51,135 nt of DNA from Nitrospirota bacterium (GTDB lineage: Bacteria; Nitrospirota; Nitrospiria; Nitrospirales; Nitrospiraceae), in contig JAUXQT010000054.1 in NCBI GenBank assembly GCA_030682135.1, positions 1-51,135 of the forward strand, in the 5' to 3' direction. Each line of letters opens with the position of its first letter. The first letter of the stretch is position 1. Positions 9,325-17,743 of the stretch are shown piece by piece. The position numbers and the translations under genes were made by a program. Under the pieces are notes generated by a model. That model saw only the letters and a program-made list of their open reading frames with translations. It made no database searches and had not been told where the DNA came from.

Positions 9325-9375
9325 GGCTAACACCCAAATGGAGCCGACGCGCGCGGCTCATTTGGCAGGTTAGCT
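9325..9375 (+). repeat. attC-like recombination hairpin
   Basis: Outer arm GGCTAAC (9325-9331), a 2-base spacer, stem CCAAATG (9334-9340), one unpaired G (9341), stem AGCCG (9342-9346), 7-base loop, CGGCT (9354-9358), CATTTGG (9359-9365), 3-base spacer CAG, outer arm GTTAGCT (9369-9375). Perfect inner stems, a single extrahelical base, an unpaired central spacer and conserved AAC/GTT ends are the hallmarks of integron attC sites; aadA-type sites share the AGCCGACGC motif. It is short for an attC (51 bp), and the outer arms deviate from RYYYAAC/GTTRRRY by one base. No T-run follows, which argues against an intrinsic terminator. Confidence 0.55.
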
Positions 9376-9414
9376 ATCGGAATGTGGCCATCTGGCGGGC
9401 TAGATGTGCGGAGT

Positions 9415-9444
9415 TTGACTCTCCAGAAACCCCTATGGTACCGT
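9415..9444 (+). promoter_or_regulatory. Possible sigma-70 promoter of mrp
   Basis: TTGACT (9415-9420) and TACCGT (9439-9444) are separated by 18 bp and lie 42 bp before the mrp start. The site is on the host side of the cassette boundary. It is predicted by eye only. Confidence 0.3.
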
Positions 9445-9486
9445 TTCCCCTCGCCGAATTTGCACTGTTAACAAGGGGTATTTCCC

Positions 9487-10407
9487 ATGGCAGTCGAGAA
9501 AGATTTGAAAGCCATCCTTGGCAAGTTGAAGTTCTCGGACGACGCCAAGGTCCTCGCACAGATTTCTGAAAATACGAAATTGGTCCATGCCCGCATGGCC
9601 GGCATCAAGCACAAGCTGGTGGTCATGAGCGGAAAAGGTGGCGTGGGCAAGAGCATGACGACGGTGAACCTGGCCCTGGCGTTTGCGCGGCAGGGAGCGA
9701 AAGTTGGACTGTTAGACGTGGATCTGAACGGACCCTGTGTGCCTCGCATGTTGGGCATGCATGGTCAGTCATTGACCATGAGGCCAGAGGGAGCGATTCC
9801 CCCGGTCGGGCCGCTTGGCGTGAAAGTCGCATCGATGGATTTCTTTCTGGACGATGCCTCGCCGGTTCGCTGGAAGGGGCCGATGGATGTCAGCCCTGTG
9901 TGGCTGGGGCTGATGGAAATGAACGTCATCCGTGAGTTTTTAGCCGATGTCGTCTGGGGCGAACTCGATTATCTCCTCGTCGATTTGCCTCCCGGAGCCG
10001 CAGCGGATAAGCCACCCGTCATCGCCGGTTTCATCCCAGATTTGGCGGGAGCGATCGTCGTCACGACGCCGTCGGAAGTGGCGTCAGACGTCGTGCAGAA
10101 GTCTGTCACCTACGCCCGCGATATGGGGATCAAGGTCTTGGGCATGGTCGAGAACATGAGTGAGTACCGGTGCCCCTCCTGTGGGGAGGTCAACGAATTA
10201 TTCGAGGGCAACACCGAGGCCATGTGCGAGGCGCTGGACCTGCCGTTGCTCGGACGAATTCCTTTCGACCGGAAGCTCGCGCGCACCTTCGACAAGGGTG
10301 AGCCGTTGCTCGACGACACGTACCCGACGATTCAACGGTACCAGGAAATTGCCGGACGCATCAGAACGTTGCTCGATTATAAGAAGGTGCTTGCCGATAA
10401 ACTGTGA
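9487..10407 (+). CDS. mrp: Mrp/ApbC-type P-loop ATPase, iron-sulfur cluster carrier
   Basis: This 306-residue protein belongs to the Mrp/NBP35 family, cytoplasmic ATPases that bind and deliver Fe-S clusters. Visible: the deviant Walker A SGKGGVGKS (48-56), DVDLNGPCVPRMLG, the VDLPPG Walker B-like segment (165-170), and the cluster-binding CPSC (C229, C232). The N-terminal DUF59 domain of long Mrp proteins is absent. An alternative reading as a ParA/MinD-type partition protein is excluded by the CxxC motif. ATG 9487 follows an AAGGGG Shine-Dalgarno. It is followed by repeat copy C. Confidence 0.9.
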   Translation: MAVEKDLKAILGKLKFSDDAKVLAQISENTKLVHARMAGIKHKLVVMSGKGGVGKSMTTVNLALAFARQGAKVGLLDVDLNGPCVPRMLGMHGQSLTMRPEGAIPPVGPLGVKVASMDFFLDDASPVRWKGPMDVSPVWLGLMEMNVIREFLADVVWGELDYLLVDLPPGAAADKPPVIAGFIPDLAGAIVVTTPSEVASDVVQKSVTYARDMGIKVLGMVENMSEYRCPSCGEVNELFEGNTEAMCEALDLPLLGRIPFDRKLARTFDKGEPLLDDTYPTIQRYQEIAGRIRTLLDYKKVLADKL

Positions 10408-10420
10408 TGTTACGCCCTAA

Positions 10421-10542
10421 CAGAATGCTGAAAAAGTCCACCAGCATCGTTCTCGCATCGCTCAGAGACTCAACGTACCGAAGCGTACGCCTCGCCTCTT
10501 CGCTCGCTGCGGCCTTGCTGGATGGCCTTTTTGAGCATTCTG
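10421..10542. repeat. Dispersed long-hairpin repeat, copy C
   Basis: The element runs from CAGAATGCTGAAAAAGTCC to CTTTTTGAGCATTCTG, with CCAGCA / TGCTGG and GTACC...GGTACG-type arms inside. It lies 13 bp after the mrp stop. It is the best-conserved pair of ends among the four copies in the window. Confidence 0.82.
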
Positions 10543-10634
10543 TGCGATATGCTCTTGTTGTCCTAGATGTGCGGGCCATTGAGTTTCCGCTGTGCCACAA
10601 TAGTTTTTCCGCAGCCTGCTAAAGAGGAGACGCC

Positions 10635-11396
10635 ATGAAATTCGTGTGCCTCAATTGTGAAACCTACATGAACTTTGAGAAGGTGGAGAAGCCCGGAGAG
10701 GGTACGCTCGGCGTGTTCTTCGGCTGCCCGTCTTGCAGCGCCAAGTTTTCTATGGTGACCAACCCTGGCGAAACCCAGATGGTCAGTTCTCTCGGAGTGC
10801 AGTTGGGTGGACGTACCGTGGCAGCCGAGCCGTTCGAGATGACCCGTGGCACGTTGAAAGACGAAGCCACTGCCGGATCCGGTCAAATGGCGGCCTATTT
10901 GAACGAGAAGATTCAGGGTGGTCAGCCCGTAGCAGCCGCCGCGCCCACTGTTGCGCCGGCTGGCAAGCCTGGAGAAAAGCCCAGTGGCGGTTGTCCCTTC
11001 TCCGCGATGGTGGCGGAAATGGGGCTGACGTCTGGCGGCAAGCCTGCTACCGGTGGCGCAGCGACCTCCGAGTTTACCTGGTCCGCCGATGCGAAGGAAA
11101 AGCTCGACCGTCTTCCGTCATTTGTGAAGCCGATGGTACAGAGCAGCGTGGAGGCCTTTGCCCGCAAGCAGGGGTATCAGACGATCACGTTGCAAGTGAT
11201 GGACGATTCCAAGAGTGACTCGAGCAACGGGATGACCTGGACGCCTGAGGCTGAGAAGCGGCTTGAGAATATCCCGGACTTCATCCGTCCGATGGCTCGC
11301 AAAGAGGTCGAGCGGGTGGCGAAGGAGCGCGGGCTGGCGACTATTACGGCTCAAGTGATGGATGAGACGAAAGATAAGTTCATGAAGTTCATGTAG
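10635..11396 (+). CDS. Zinc-ribbon-like protein with two PCP-reductase-like domains
   Basis: This 253-residue protein starts with two cysteine pairs (CLNC at 5-8, CPSC at 31-34), a probable zinc or iron-sulfur ribbon. A Gly/Pro/Ala-rich linker with one more Cys (about 95-145) follows. Two copies of a c. 45-residue module end the protein: about 147-191 (FTWSADAKEKLDRLPSFVK...) and about 199-244 (MTWTPEAEKRLENIPDFIR...). The module resembles the C-terminal domain of light-independent protochlorophyllide reductase subunit B (PCP_red). No photosynthesis gene is near, so the domain has another, unknown role. A second protein with four such modules is at 25503. ATG 10635 has a good AAGAGGAG. Confidence 0.8.
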   Translation: MKFVCLNCETYMNFEKVEKPGEGTLGVFFGCPSCSAKFSMVTNPGETQMVSSLGVQLGGRTVAAEPFEMTRGTLKDEATAGSGQMAAYLNEKIQGGQPVAAAAPTVAPAGKPGEKPSGGCPFSAMVAEMGLTSGGKPATGGAATSEFTWSADAKEKLDRLPSFVKPMVQSSVEAFARKQGYQTITLQVMDDSKSDSSNGMTWTPEAEKRLENIPDFIRPMARKEVERVAKERGLATITAQVMDETKDKFMKFM

Positions 11397-11425
11397 GGAA
11401 TAGATTCGTGCGTGCGTGGGAACAG

Positions 11426-11457
11426 AGGCCCATCCAGTTTTCTGGATGGGCCTTTCC
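11426..11457 (+). terminator. Intrinsic terminator after the PCP-domain gene
   Basis: A perfect 12-bp stem AGGCCCATCCAG / CTGGATGGGCCT with a TTTT loop is followed by TTCC. It lies 30 bp after the stop at 11396. Confidence 0.75.
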
Positions 11458-11482
11458 ATTACCATTACCATGAGGGTTTCCG

Positions 11483-12235
11483 TTGTCTGTCGCGTTCCGA
11501 ATGGCGAGCTTGTGGATGCTGTTGGCCATTGCCGTAATGGTTGTCGCCCTGTCCATTGATGCAGGCTGGCTTTATGCTGAGGCCTTTGGCGGCGGACATA
11601 CGTCCGGTCATGATCACCATGGCATCACCGTCAGTGGGTGGGAGGGCTCGGTTCAGGGCATCGCCTATTCGGAGTTCAATCACCATCTTGCCGGGCTCTT
11701 TGTCCTGCTGATCGGTTGTGCCGAGTTGAGTCAGTCCTTACGTCTGGCGTCGCGGCTGTGGCTCAGGCTGTTGTTGCCCATTGCCATGTTATCGGGCAGC
11801 CTCGTCCTCCTGGTTTGGAGCGATCATGAAGCCTGGCCAATCGGATCTCTCGGTTTTCTGCAGACATTTTCCGGGGAAGATCCGGAAATCCTCCAACATA
11901 AAATCTATGGATTCTTGCTGTTTTTTGTAGGAGCCATTGAAGCGCTACGGCGTATTGGCCGTATAGCCGATGGCTCATGGAGTCTGCCTCTGCCACTATT
12001 TGCCATCATCGGTGGGCTTATGCTGTTTGGCCATTCCCACGGAGTCCATCCCTCTGCGTACAAAATCGCAATGGACCATGCGTTGATGGGGACCCTTGCC
12101 GTGACAGCTGGTTCGTCCAAGCTGTTCTTCGAGCAGTTTCGCTCCCCGTCGCATGGAGTTGTTTCCAAATGGGAGTTCCTCTGGGCTGGTCTGATCGTCC
12201 TCATCGGGATACAGTTGCTGATGTATTCTGAGTAG
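11483..12235 (+). CDS. Polytopic membrane protein, unknown function
   Basis: The protein has 250 residues with about six hydrophobic helices and His-rich loops: HTSGHDHHG after the first helix, FNHH, DHE, QHK, HSHGVHP and DHALMG. The His pattern could bind metal or haem, and the general look is that of a copper-resistance/CopD-like or cytochrome-like membrane protein, but no family is certain. TTG 11483 has GAGGG 6 bp upstream and is preferred; ATG 11501 is the alternative. It lies between a terminator and yebC and seems to be transcribed alone. Confidence 0.75.
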   Translation: MSVAFRMASLWMLLAIAVMVVALSIDAGWLYAEAFGGGHTSGHDHHGITVSGWEGSVQGIAYSEFNHHLAGLFVLLIGCAELSQSLRLASRLWLRLLLPIAMLSGSLVLLVWSDHEAWPIGSLGFLQTFSGEDPEILQHKIYGFLLFFVGAIEALRRIGRIADGSWSLPLPLFAIIGGLMLFGHSHGVHPSAYKIAMDHALMGTLAVTAGSSKLFFEQFRSPSHGVVSKWEFLWAGLIVLIGIQLLMYSE

Positions 12236-12367
12236 TTGATTCCGTCGCGGTTGGCCCCTGGTCTAATTGACACCTTTTCGGCCCTGTGCTACGTGTACCA
12301 GCTCTAATCGATTGACATCATGTTCTTGCGCGGTCGGCTCTTCTTGAGCCGGTTGCATGGAGTACAT

Positions 12368-13120
12368 ATGGGTGGACATAGCCATTGGGCAACGGTTAAG
12401 CGGCACAAGGGGGCCATGGATGTTAAACGCGGGAAGATTTTCACGAGAATCATCCGCGAAGTGACGATTGCCGCCCGGTCAGGCTCTGACCCGGACGGAA
12501 ACCCGCGTCTCCGGCTGGCCATCTTAAAGGCCAAAGAAGCCAATATGCCTGGCGATACGCTGAAGAAAGCCATTCAGCGCGGCACAGGGGAATTGCCCGG
12601 CGTCATCTATGAAGAGTTTCACCTGGAAGCCTATGGGCCAGGTGGGACCGGCGTATTGATGGAGATTACGAGCGACAATCGTAATCGTACCGTTGCCGAG
12701 CTGCGGAACCTCCTCACGAAAAATCACGGCAACATGGCGGAGGCCGGCGCCGTTTCCTGGCAGTTTCATAAGAAGGGTTTGCTCACGATCGAGAAGGGTA
12801 AAGTCGACGAAGATACGTTGCTCTCCCTCGCGCTCGACGCGGGAGCGGAGGATGTCAAGGTGGGCGATTCAAGCTACGAAGTGCTCACGGATCCGCACCA
12901 CTTCGAGGCCGTGAAGAAAGCTGTCCTCGATGCCAAGATTGAGACCCTGCTGGCGGAAGTGACTTTTGTTCCGCAGAACACGATCAAGCTGGAGGAAAAG
13001 GCCGCCGAGCAAATGCTCAAGTTGATGGAAGTCTTGGACGAGCATGAGGATGTCCAGAAAGTGCATGCGAACTTTGACATTTCCGACGAGGTGATGGAGA
13101 AGGTGGCCGCCGCTGGATGA
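12368..13120 (+). CDS. yebC: YebC/PmpR-family protein
   Basis: This 250-residue protein begins GGHSHWATVKRHKGAMD, the family N-terminus, and contains the LEAYGPGGTGVLME segment and NRNRTVAELR. YebC proteins are cytoplasmic. They were annotated as transcriptional regulators, and more recent work links them to translation of proline-rich stretches. ATG 12368 is chosen because the family starts here; the frame is open for 16 codons upstream. In many bacteria yebC precedes ruvC-ruvA-ruvB; here ruvA follows after 115 bp and ruvC is absent. Confidence 0.93.
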   Translation: MGGHSHWATVKRHKGAMDVKRGKIFTRIIREVTIAARSGSDPDGNPRLRLAILKAKEANMPGDTLKKAIQRGTGELPGVIYEEFHLEAYGPGGTGVLMEITSDNRNRTVAELRNLLTKNHGNMAEAGAVSWQFHKKGLLTIEKGKVDEDTLLSLALDAGAEDVKVGDSSYEVLTDPHHFEAVKKAVLDAKIETLLAEVTFVPQNTIKLEEKAAEQMLKLMEVLDEHEDVQKVHANFDISDEVMEKVAAAG

Positions 13121-13147
13121 ACAACAACGGTAACAATTCAGGTATCC

Positions 13148-13219
13148 AGGCTGGAGATGTTCAGGTTGAAGGTCGGAGTTCCGAACCCTTCAGCCGTCAG
13201 CCTGAACACCTTCAGCCTA
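13148..13219. repeat. Imperfect palindrome in the position usually held by ruvC
   Basis: The left arm around AGGCTGGAGATGTTCAGG pairs with the right arm CCTGAACACCTTCAGCCT, with further partial pairing (TTGAAGG / CCTTCAG) and TCGGAGTTCCGA at the centre. It fills most of the yebC-ruvA spacer. It differs in sequence from the CAGAATGCTG repeat family. It may be a small repeat or an RNA hairpin. Confidence 0.6.
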
Positions 13220-13235
13220 TGTTGCCTCATAGAGT

Positions 13236-13844
13236 ATGATCGCCTCACTGACGGGCCGATTGGCCTTCAAGGCGCCAACCTATCTGATTCTCGACGTGCA
13301 CGGCGTCGGCTACGAAGTATTCATCCCGCTCAGTACCTACTATGGATTGCCCAATCTCAGTGAAAGCACCTTTCTGAGCGTACATACCCATGTCCGTGAA
13401 GACGCGATTCAGCTCTTCGGCTTTTTGACATCGCAGGAGAAAGAAGCGTTCGTGCTCTTGACCAGCGTCTCCGGCGTCGGTCCCAAGCTGGCGCTCAGTG
13501 TCTTGTCGGCGCTACCGGTGTCTGACCTGGTTGTGGCGATTCAGTCGGGAGATGTCGAGAAGCTGACAACGGTTCCAGGGATCGGGAACAAATCGGCCAG
13601 CCGTCTCGTGTTGGAACTCAAGGATAAGGTCGCGAAGCTTCACCCTGGGGTTGTCGCAACAGATGATTCGTTCGGGCAGGGGCAGGATGTGACCTTCGAT
13701 GACGCGCTGTCCGCGCTGGTGAATTTAGGGTATCGCCCGCAAGATGCCAAAGAGGCATTGAAGCAGGTGAAGAAGTCCCATCCTGAGTCCATCGTGCTGA
13801 AAGACATGATTCGTGAATGTTTAAAAGAGCTGGCAAGGGGGTAG
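13236..13844 (+). CDS. ruvA: Holliday junction branch migration protein RuvA
   Basis: This 202-residue protein binds four-way DNA junctions as tetramers and loads the RuvB motor. Seen: the N-terminal OB-fold start MIASLTGRLAFKAPTYLIL, two helix-hairpin-helix motifs (LTSVSGVGPKLALSVLSALP and LTTVPGIGNKSASRLVLEL), and the C-terminal three-helix domain (ALSALVNLGYRPQDAKEAL) that contacts RuvB. Length is normal. ATG 13236 fits the family start. A secreted-protein gene starts 2 bp after its stop, before ruvB. Confidence 0.95.
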   Translation: MIASLTGRLAFKAPTYLILDVHGVGYEVFIPLSTYYGLPNLSESTFLSVHTHVREDAIQLFGFLTSQEKEAFVLLTSVSGVGPKLALSVLSALPVSDLVVAIQSGDVEKLTTVPGIGNKSASRLVLELKDKVAKLHPGVVATDDSFGQGQDVTFDDALSALVNLGYRPQDAKEALKQVKKSHPESIVLKDMIRECLKELARG

Positions 13845-13846
13845 AG

Positions 13847-14335
13847 ATGATGGCGAGATCGACCCAACGAAGAGCCTGGATTCACCTATCGGTCGGATTT
13901 GTCGTGCTGCTGTTGGGGTTGTGGGCCATGCCCGCGCAAGCCGAAGACCCAAGCGAACCGAAAAGCATCCGGAAGACCTGCGGCAAGTGCCCAGACGGAT
14001 ATGCGACGACTGGCGTGACTGAGTCCAAGGAGATTTGCAAGGACGGCGATCCTACTCTCGTTCAATGTGTTCCACTCGGGGCGAATCTGTTGTCCGTCTG
14101 TGGATCTTGTCCTGAGGGCTACCGCGAAGTCGGCAGCTCGTCCCTGCCGGGCCGCTGCGGGAGTCAGGATGGGGGGCGGCTCACGCAATGTCAGCTGGAG
14201 AAGATGGAGTCGAACTTTCCGGATTCGACCCAGGGAGGTAAGACCTGTCCCCCAGACTGCGGAAATACGGCAATACCCGGGCAGGGAGCCTTGCCTCCTC
14301 CACCCAAGTACCTCCCAACGCCTGAAAAGAAATAA
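13847..14335 (+). CDS. Secreted cysteine-rich protein of unknown function
   Basis: The protein of about 162 residues has a clear signal peptide ending AMPAQA (cleavage before EDPSEP). The mature part has two related Cys modules: [12 protein letters not shown]...C...LVQC and [12 protein letters not shown]...C...LTQC. A CPPDC segment and a Pro-rich tail close it. Paired cysteines suggest disulfide-bonded or metal-binding repeats in the periplasm. I know no family. The start is the first of two ATGs (13847, 13850) behind AAGGGGG. It lies 2 bp after ruvA and 28 bp before ruvB, so it is probably co-transcribed with recombination genes although it is exported. Confidence 0.78.
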   Translation: MMARSTQRRAWIHLSVGFVVLLLGLWAMPAQAEDPSEPKSIRKTCGKCPDGYATTGVTESKEICKDGDPTLVQCVPLGANLLSVCGSCPEGYREVGSSSLPGRCGSQDGGRLTQCQLEKMESNFPDSTQGGKTCPPDCGNTAIPGQGALPPPPKYLPTPEKK

Positions 14336-14363
14336 GCGCATAACGAGAGAGGCTCCCTCAACG

Positions 14364-15371
14364 ATGGCCGAGCGAGTGGTCAGCACACAGATTACGGACG
14401 AAGAGCGCAGTACCGAGAATGTGCTGCGTCCGCAGACCCTGGATGAGTACATCGGCCAAGAGCGGATGAAAGAGTCTTTGCGGGTCTGTATCGAGGCGGC
14501 GAAGCAGCGGAACGAAGCGCTCGATCATACGATTTTCTACGGCCCACCGGGATTAGGGAAAACCACGATCGCGCACATCATTGCCCGTGAAATGGGGGCC
14601 TCCCTCCGGTCGACCTCTGGCCTTGTCTTGGCCCATGCGGGGGATTTGGCCGCGATTTTGACCAATCTCCAAGAGCACGATGTCCTATTCATTGACGAGA
14701 TTCACCGGCTTCCCGCCTCCGTTGAAGAGGCGCTGTATCCGGCCATGGAGGATTATCAGCTCGATCTCGTGATCGGCCAAGGACCTGCAGCCAGAACGGT
14801 AAAGTTGGATCTCCCGCGGTTTACGTTAGTTGGCGCCACGACGAGGGCCGGCGCTTTGACGTCCCCGCTTCGGGACCGATTTGGCCTCGTCCATCGCCTG
14901 GAGTTCTACTCTCCAGCGGAGTTGGAAACCATCGTGACCCGTTCAGCGGGGGTGCTCGGGATTCCGATCGATTCCAGCGGAGCAAGGGAAATTGCCTGTC
15001 GCGCTCGCGGGACTCCCCGCATCGTCAACCGGCTCATCAAACGGGTGCGCGACTATGCTCAGGTCAAGGCGGATGGACGCATTACCCAGTCCGTGGCCCA
15101 GGATGCCCTCGCCTGGCTGGGTGTCGATACGGCGGGGTTCGATGAGATGGATCGTCAGATTCTGCTCACCATTATCGATAAATTCGCCGGGGGACCGGTC
15201 GGAGTCGAATCTCTGGCGGCAGCGGTCCAGGAGGATAAGGGGACCCTCGAGGATGTCCATGAGCCCTATTTGATTCAGGCCGGCTTTCTCGAACGAACCG
15301 GCCGTGGGCGCCAAGTCACGAAGCTGGCCTTCGACCATTTTAAAAGGCCCAGCTCCCTCCTCTTTTCGTGA
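14364..15371 (+). CDS. ruvB: Holliday junction branch migration ATPase RuvB
   Basis: This 335-residue AAA+ motor pumps DNA through RuvA-bound junctions. Seen: [16 protein letters not shown], Walker [10 protein letters not shown], Walker [10 protein letters not shown], sensor [18 protein letters not shown] with the arginine finger, and the C-terminal winged helix ([27 protein letters not shown]). ATG 14364 is the family start; the frame is open upstream only through the preceding gene. Confidence 0.96.
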   Translation: MAERVVSTQITDEERSTENVLRPQTLDEYIGQERMKESLRVCIEAAKQRNEALDHTIFYGPPGLGKTTIAHIIAREMGASLRSTSGLVLAHAGDLAAILTNLQEHDVLFIDEIHRLPASVEEALYPAMEDYQLDLVIGQGPAARTVKLDLPRFTLVGATTRAGALTSPLRDRFGLVHRLEFYSPAELETIVTRSAGVLGIPIDSSGAREIACRARGTPRIVNRLIKRVRDYAQVKADGRITQSVAQDALAWLGVDTAGFDEMDRQILLTIIDKFAGGPVGVESLAAAVQEDKGTLEDVHEPYLIQAGFLERTGRGRQVTKLAFDHFKRPSSLLFS

Positions 15372-15457
15372 ATATTCCAGTCTCTATCAGACTCTTCTCA
15401 GACAGGTTCAAACAGCTGGAGTGCCTCACGCAAGTCCCTGAAACGGCGAAGGTCTCC

Positions 15458-15487
15458 TTGCATTGCCTGGAATGATTCCTGTATCAT
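15458..15487 (+). promoter_or_regulatory. Possible sigma-70 promoter of the pheA operon
   Basis: TTGCAT (15458-15463) and TATCAT (15482-15487) with an 18-bp spacer lie 74 bp before pheA in the 190-bp ruvB-pheA gap. It is seen by eye only. Confidence 0.35.
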
Positions 15488-15561
15488 TTCCTACTTCGCT
15501 CGTGTCATTCCAGCCGACGGACGGGTGACCGCCTCACTGGGCTGGAAAGAGAGGTGTTGCT

Positions 15562-16638
15562 ATGCCTGGAGACCTTTCCGACTACCGGAAAGAAATCGAT
15601 CGTATCGATGACGAGATGTTGCGTCTGCTCAATGAGCGGTCCAAAAGCGTCATTGAGATCGGTAAGCTCAAGAAGCAGCAGGATGCCGACGCCAATCTCC
15701 ATACCCCGGCGCGTGAGGCGGCCATCATCGAGCGTCTCATACGGCAGAACACCGGGCCCTTTCCTTCGGAGGCTATTCGGCCGGTCTATCGAGAGATCAT
15801 GTCCGCGTCTCTCTCTTTGGAGGGCCCTCAAAAAGTAGCCTATCTCGGTCCTCGAGCGACCTTTACGCATATGGCCTGCATGCAGAAGTTCGGGTCGTCG
15901 GCTCAATATATCCCAGCCAATAGCATTAAAGACGTGTTCGGTGAAGTCGAGCGTGGGCGCGCCAACTTTGGCGTGGTTCCGATCGAGAACACCACAGAGG
16001 GTGTGGTCAACCACACGCTCGATATGTTCATTGATTCCAATCTCCTGATCTATGGAGAAATTCTCCAGGAGGTCTCCCACCATTTGATGTCGAAGTCTGG
16101 CTTGATGGAAGAGGTGAAGAAAATCCACTCTCATCCCCATGCCATCGCCCAATGTCGAAGCTGGCTAGAAACTAACCTCCCGAATGTGCCGGTGTCGGAG
16201 GTGGCGAGTACGGCACGTGCTGCGGAGCTCTGCGTGGATAATCCTTCTCTTGCCGCCATTGCATCGGAACTAGCGTCCCAGCTATATGGCTTGAAGGTCA
16301 TCAAGGCCCGCATCGAAGATAATATGAACAACGTCACCCGCTTTCTTATCTTGTCTCAGAAACCGCCCCAGCGGACAGGGAAAGACAAGACCTCCTTGAT
16401 GCTCTCGGTAAAAGACAAAGTCGGTGCCCTGTACGATCTTCTTCGCCCCTTCGCCTCGCATGGCCTGAGCATGACCAAAATTGAGTCTCGTCCTTCCAGG
16501 CGAAAAGCCTGGGAGTACATTTTCTTCGTCGACATTGAAGGGCATATTGAGGAAGACCGGGTCAAGAAAGCCGTTGAGGAAATCACCGGTCGCTGCCTGT
16601 TCATGAAAGTTCTTGGATCCTATCCGGCCCATAACTAA
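15562..16638 (+). CDS. pheA: Bifunctional chorismate mutase / prephenate dehydratase (P-protein)
   Basis: This 358-residue enzyme takes chorismate to prephenate and then to phenylpyruvate for phenylalanine. Residues 1-90 are an AroQ-type mutase (YRKEIDRIDDEMLRLLNER). The dehydratase domain follows (VAYLGPRATFTHMA, VPIENTTEGVVNHTLD, VTRFLIL). The C-terminal ACT domain carries LSMTKIESRPSRRKAWEY, the phenylalanine feedback site, so allosteric inhibition is likely. It starts an aromatic amino acid operon; hisC begins 4 bp later. Confidence 0.96.
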   Translation: MPGDLSDYRKEIDRIDDEMLRLLNERSKSVIEIGKLKKQQDADANLHTPAREAAIIERLIRQNTGPFPSEAIRPVYREIMSASLSLEGPQKVAYLGPRATFTHMACMQKFGSSAQYIPANSIKDVFGEVERGRANFGVVPIENTTEGVVNHTLDMFIDSNLLIYGEILQEVSHHLMSKSGLMEEVKKIHSHPHAIAQCRSWLETNLPNVPVSEVASTARAAELCVDNPSLAAIASELASQLYGLKVIKARIEDNMNNVTRFLILSQKPPQRTGKDKTSLMLSVKDKVGALYDLLRPFASHGLSMTKIESRPSRRKAWEYIFFVDIEGHIEEDRVKKAVEEITGRCLFMKVLGSYPAHN

Positions 16639-16642
16639 CGCC

Positions 16643-17725
16643 ATGCCACTGAAGGTCCATCCAGATATTGCCTCGCTGAGTCCCTATGTTCCGGGGAAGC
16701 CGATTGAGGAACTTCAGCGGGAGCTCGGACTCGCACGTGTCATTAAGCTGGCGTCCAATGAAAATCCGCTGGGCCCTTCCCCGAAGGCGCTCGCTGCATT
16801 GAGCGATGGGTTTGCGACGCTGCATCGCTATCCAGATGGTGGCGCGTTTCGTCTCCGCGAAGCCTTGGCGGATCGTTGGAAGGTGACGCTGGATCAGGTC
16901 ATTCTCGGGAATGGATCGGATGAAATTCTGGGCCTGCTCGCCCGTACGTTTTTGGCGCCGGGCGATGAAGCGATCATGGCCGATCAGACCTTCGTCATTT
17001 ACAAGATGGAAGTGACGGCTGCTCACGGAAAGCCTGTCATCGTTCCGTTGAAGCAGTGGAGGCACGATCTTCCGGCGATGGCCGATGCGATTACCGACCG
17101 GACGCGGCTTCTGTTCCTCTGTAACCCCAACAACCCAACCGGAACGATGGTGTCGGCTGATGAGATCGAGCCTCTACTCGCGCGTGTCCCTGCGCATGTC
17201 GTCGTGGTCTTGGATGAGGCCTATTTCGAATATGTCCGAAGTCGGCAGTTCCCGGACTCCACGGCCTATGTGCAGCAGGGGCGGAACGTGATCGTGCTGC
17301 GGACGTTTTCGAAGATCTACGGCCTTGCGGGATTGCGAATTGGATACGGCGTGACGACCGCAGAGATCGCCAACTTTCTGAACCGCCTCCGCCCTCCCTT
17401 CAACGCCAACAGTCTCGCCCAGCGTGCCGCGCTCGCTGCCCTCGGCGACGATGAACATGTGGCGAGGAGCCGGGTGGTGAATGAGGCTGGAATGGGGCAA
17501 GTGGTCAAGGGGTTGACCGATCTTGGTTTTGCACCGATCCCGAGCGAAGCCAACTTCGTGTATGTCGATATCCGACGAGATGGCAGCAAGGTATTCGACG
17601 CCATGTTGAGAGAGGGTATTATTATTCGTCACATCGAGGGGTCCATGGTTCGAGTGACTATCGGCCTGGAAGAAGAAAACAGGGAATTCTTGGCTGTGTT
17701 CAAGAGAGTAATCCACTCGCAGTGA
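16643..17725 (+). CDS. hisC: Histidinol-phosphate / aromatic aminotransferase
   Basis: This 360-residue fold-type I PLP enzyme has SNENPLGPSPKAL, GNGSDEIL, the NPNNPTG motif, VLDEAYFEY, and TFSKIYGLAGLRIGYG with the PLP lysine. HisC-type enzymes transaminate imidazole-acetol phosphate. In this setting, between pheA and aroF, it may well serve phenylalanine and tyrosine formation. Which substrate it prefers cannot be read from sequence. ATG 16643 is 4 bp after pheA, so the two are co-transcribed. Confidence 0.9.
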   Translation: MPLKVHPDIASLSPYVPGKPIEELQRELGLARVIKLASNENPLGPSPKALAALSDGFATLHRYPDGGAFRLREALADRWKVTLDQVILGNGSDEILGLLARTFLAPGDEAIMADQTFVIYKMEVTAAHGKPVIVPLKQWRHDLPAMADAITDRTRLLFLCNPNNPTGTMVSADEIEPLLARVPAHVVVVLDEAYFEYVRSRQFPDSTAYVQQGRNVIVLRTFSKIYGLAGLRIGYGVTTAEIANFLNRLRPPFNANSLAQRAALAALGDDEHVARSRVVNEAGMGQVVKGLTDLGFAPIPSEANFVYVDIRRDGSKVFDAMLREGIIIRHIEGSMVRVTIGLEEENREFLAVFKRVIHSQ

Positions 17726-17743
17726 GTGGAAGGTGAGGGCAAC

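Larger units (their letters stand above)
2843..9369 (+). mobile_element. Putative integron-like gene cassette carrying three coupled genes
   Basis: The block of about 6.5 kb holds three same-strand genes, then 31 bp, then an attC-like hairpin, which is the normal order inside an integron cassette. Base composition is visibly richer in G+C, with more GCG, CGC and CTC codons than cysN or mrp beside it. No integrase, transposase or tRNA is adjacent. If bases 2843-9369 are removed, the rejoined site reads ATAG-TTAG-CTAT, a small palindrome. Integron cassettes usually carry one gene, so a 6.5-kb cassette would be exceptional. Alternative: another kind of island whose edges resemble attC by chance. 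Confidence 0.45.

Noticed and set aside
9325-9375. Reading the attC-like hairpin as an ordinary intrinsic terminator
   Set aside because: No T-run follows, it has a one-base bulge and AAC/GTT outer arms, and the complementary heptamer sits at the far end of the block. Termination remains a minor alternative.
15505-16152. 215-codon minus-strand frame inside pheA
   Set aside because: It is antisense to a complete P-protein with all three domains.
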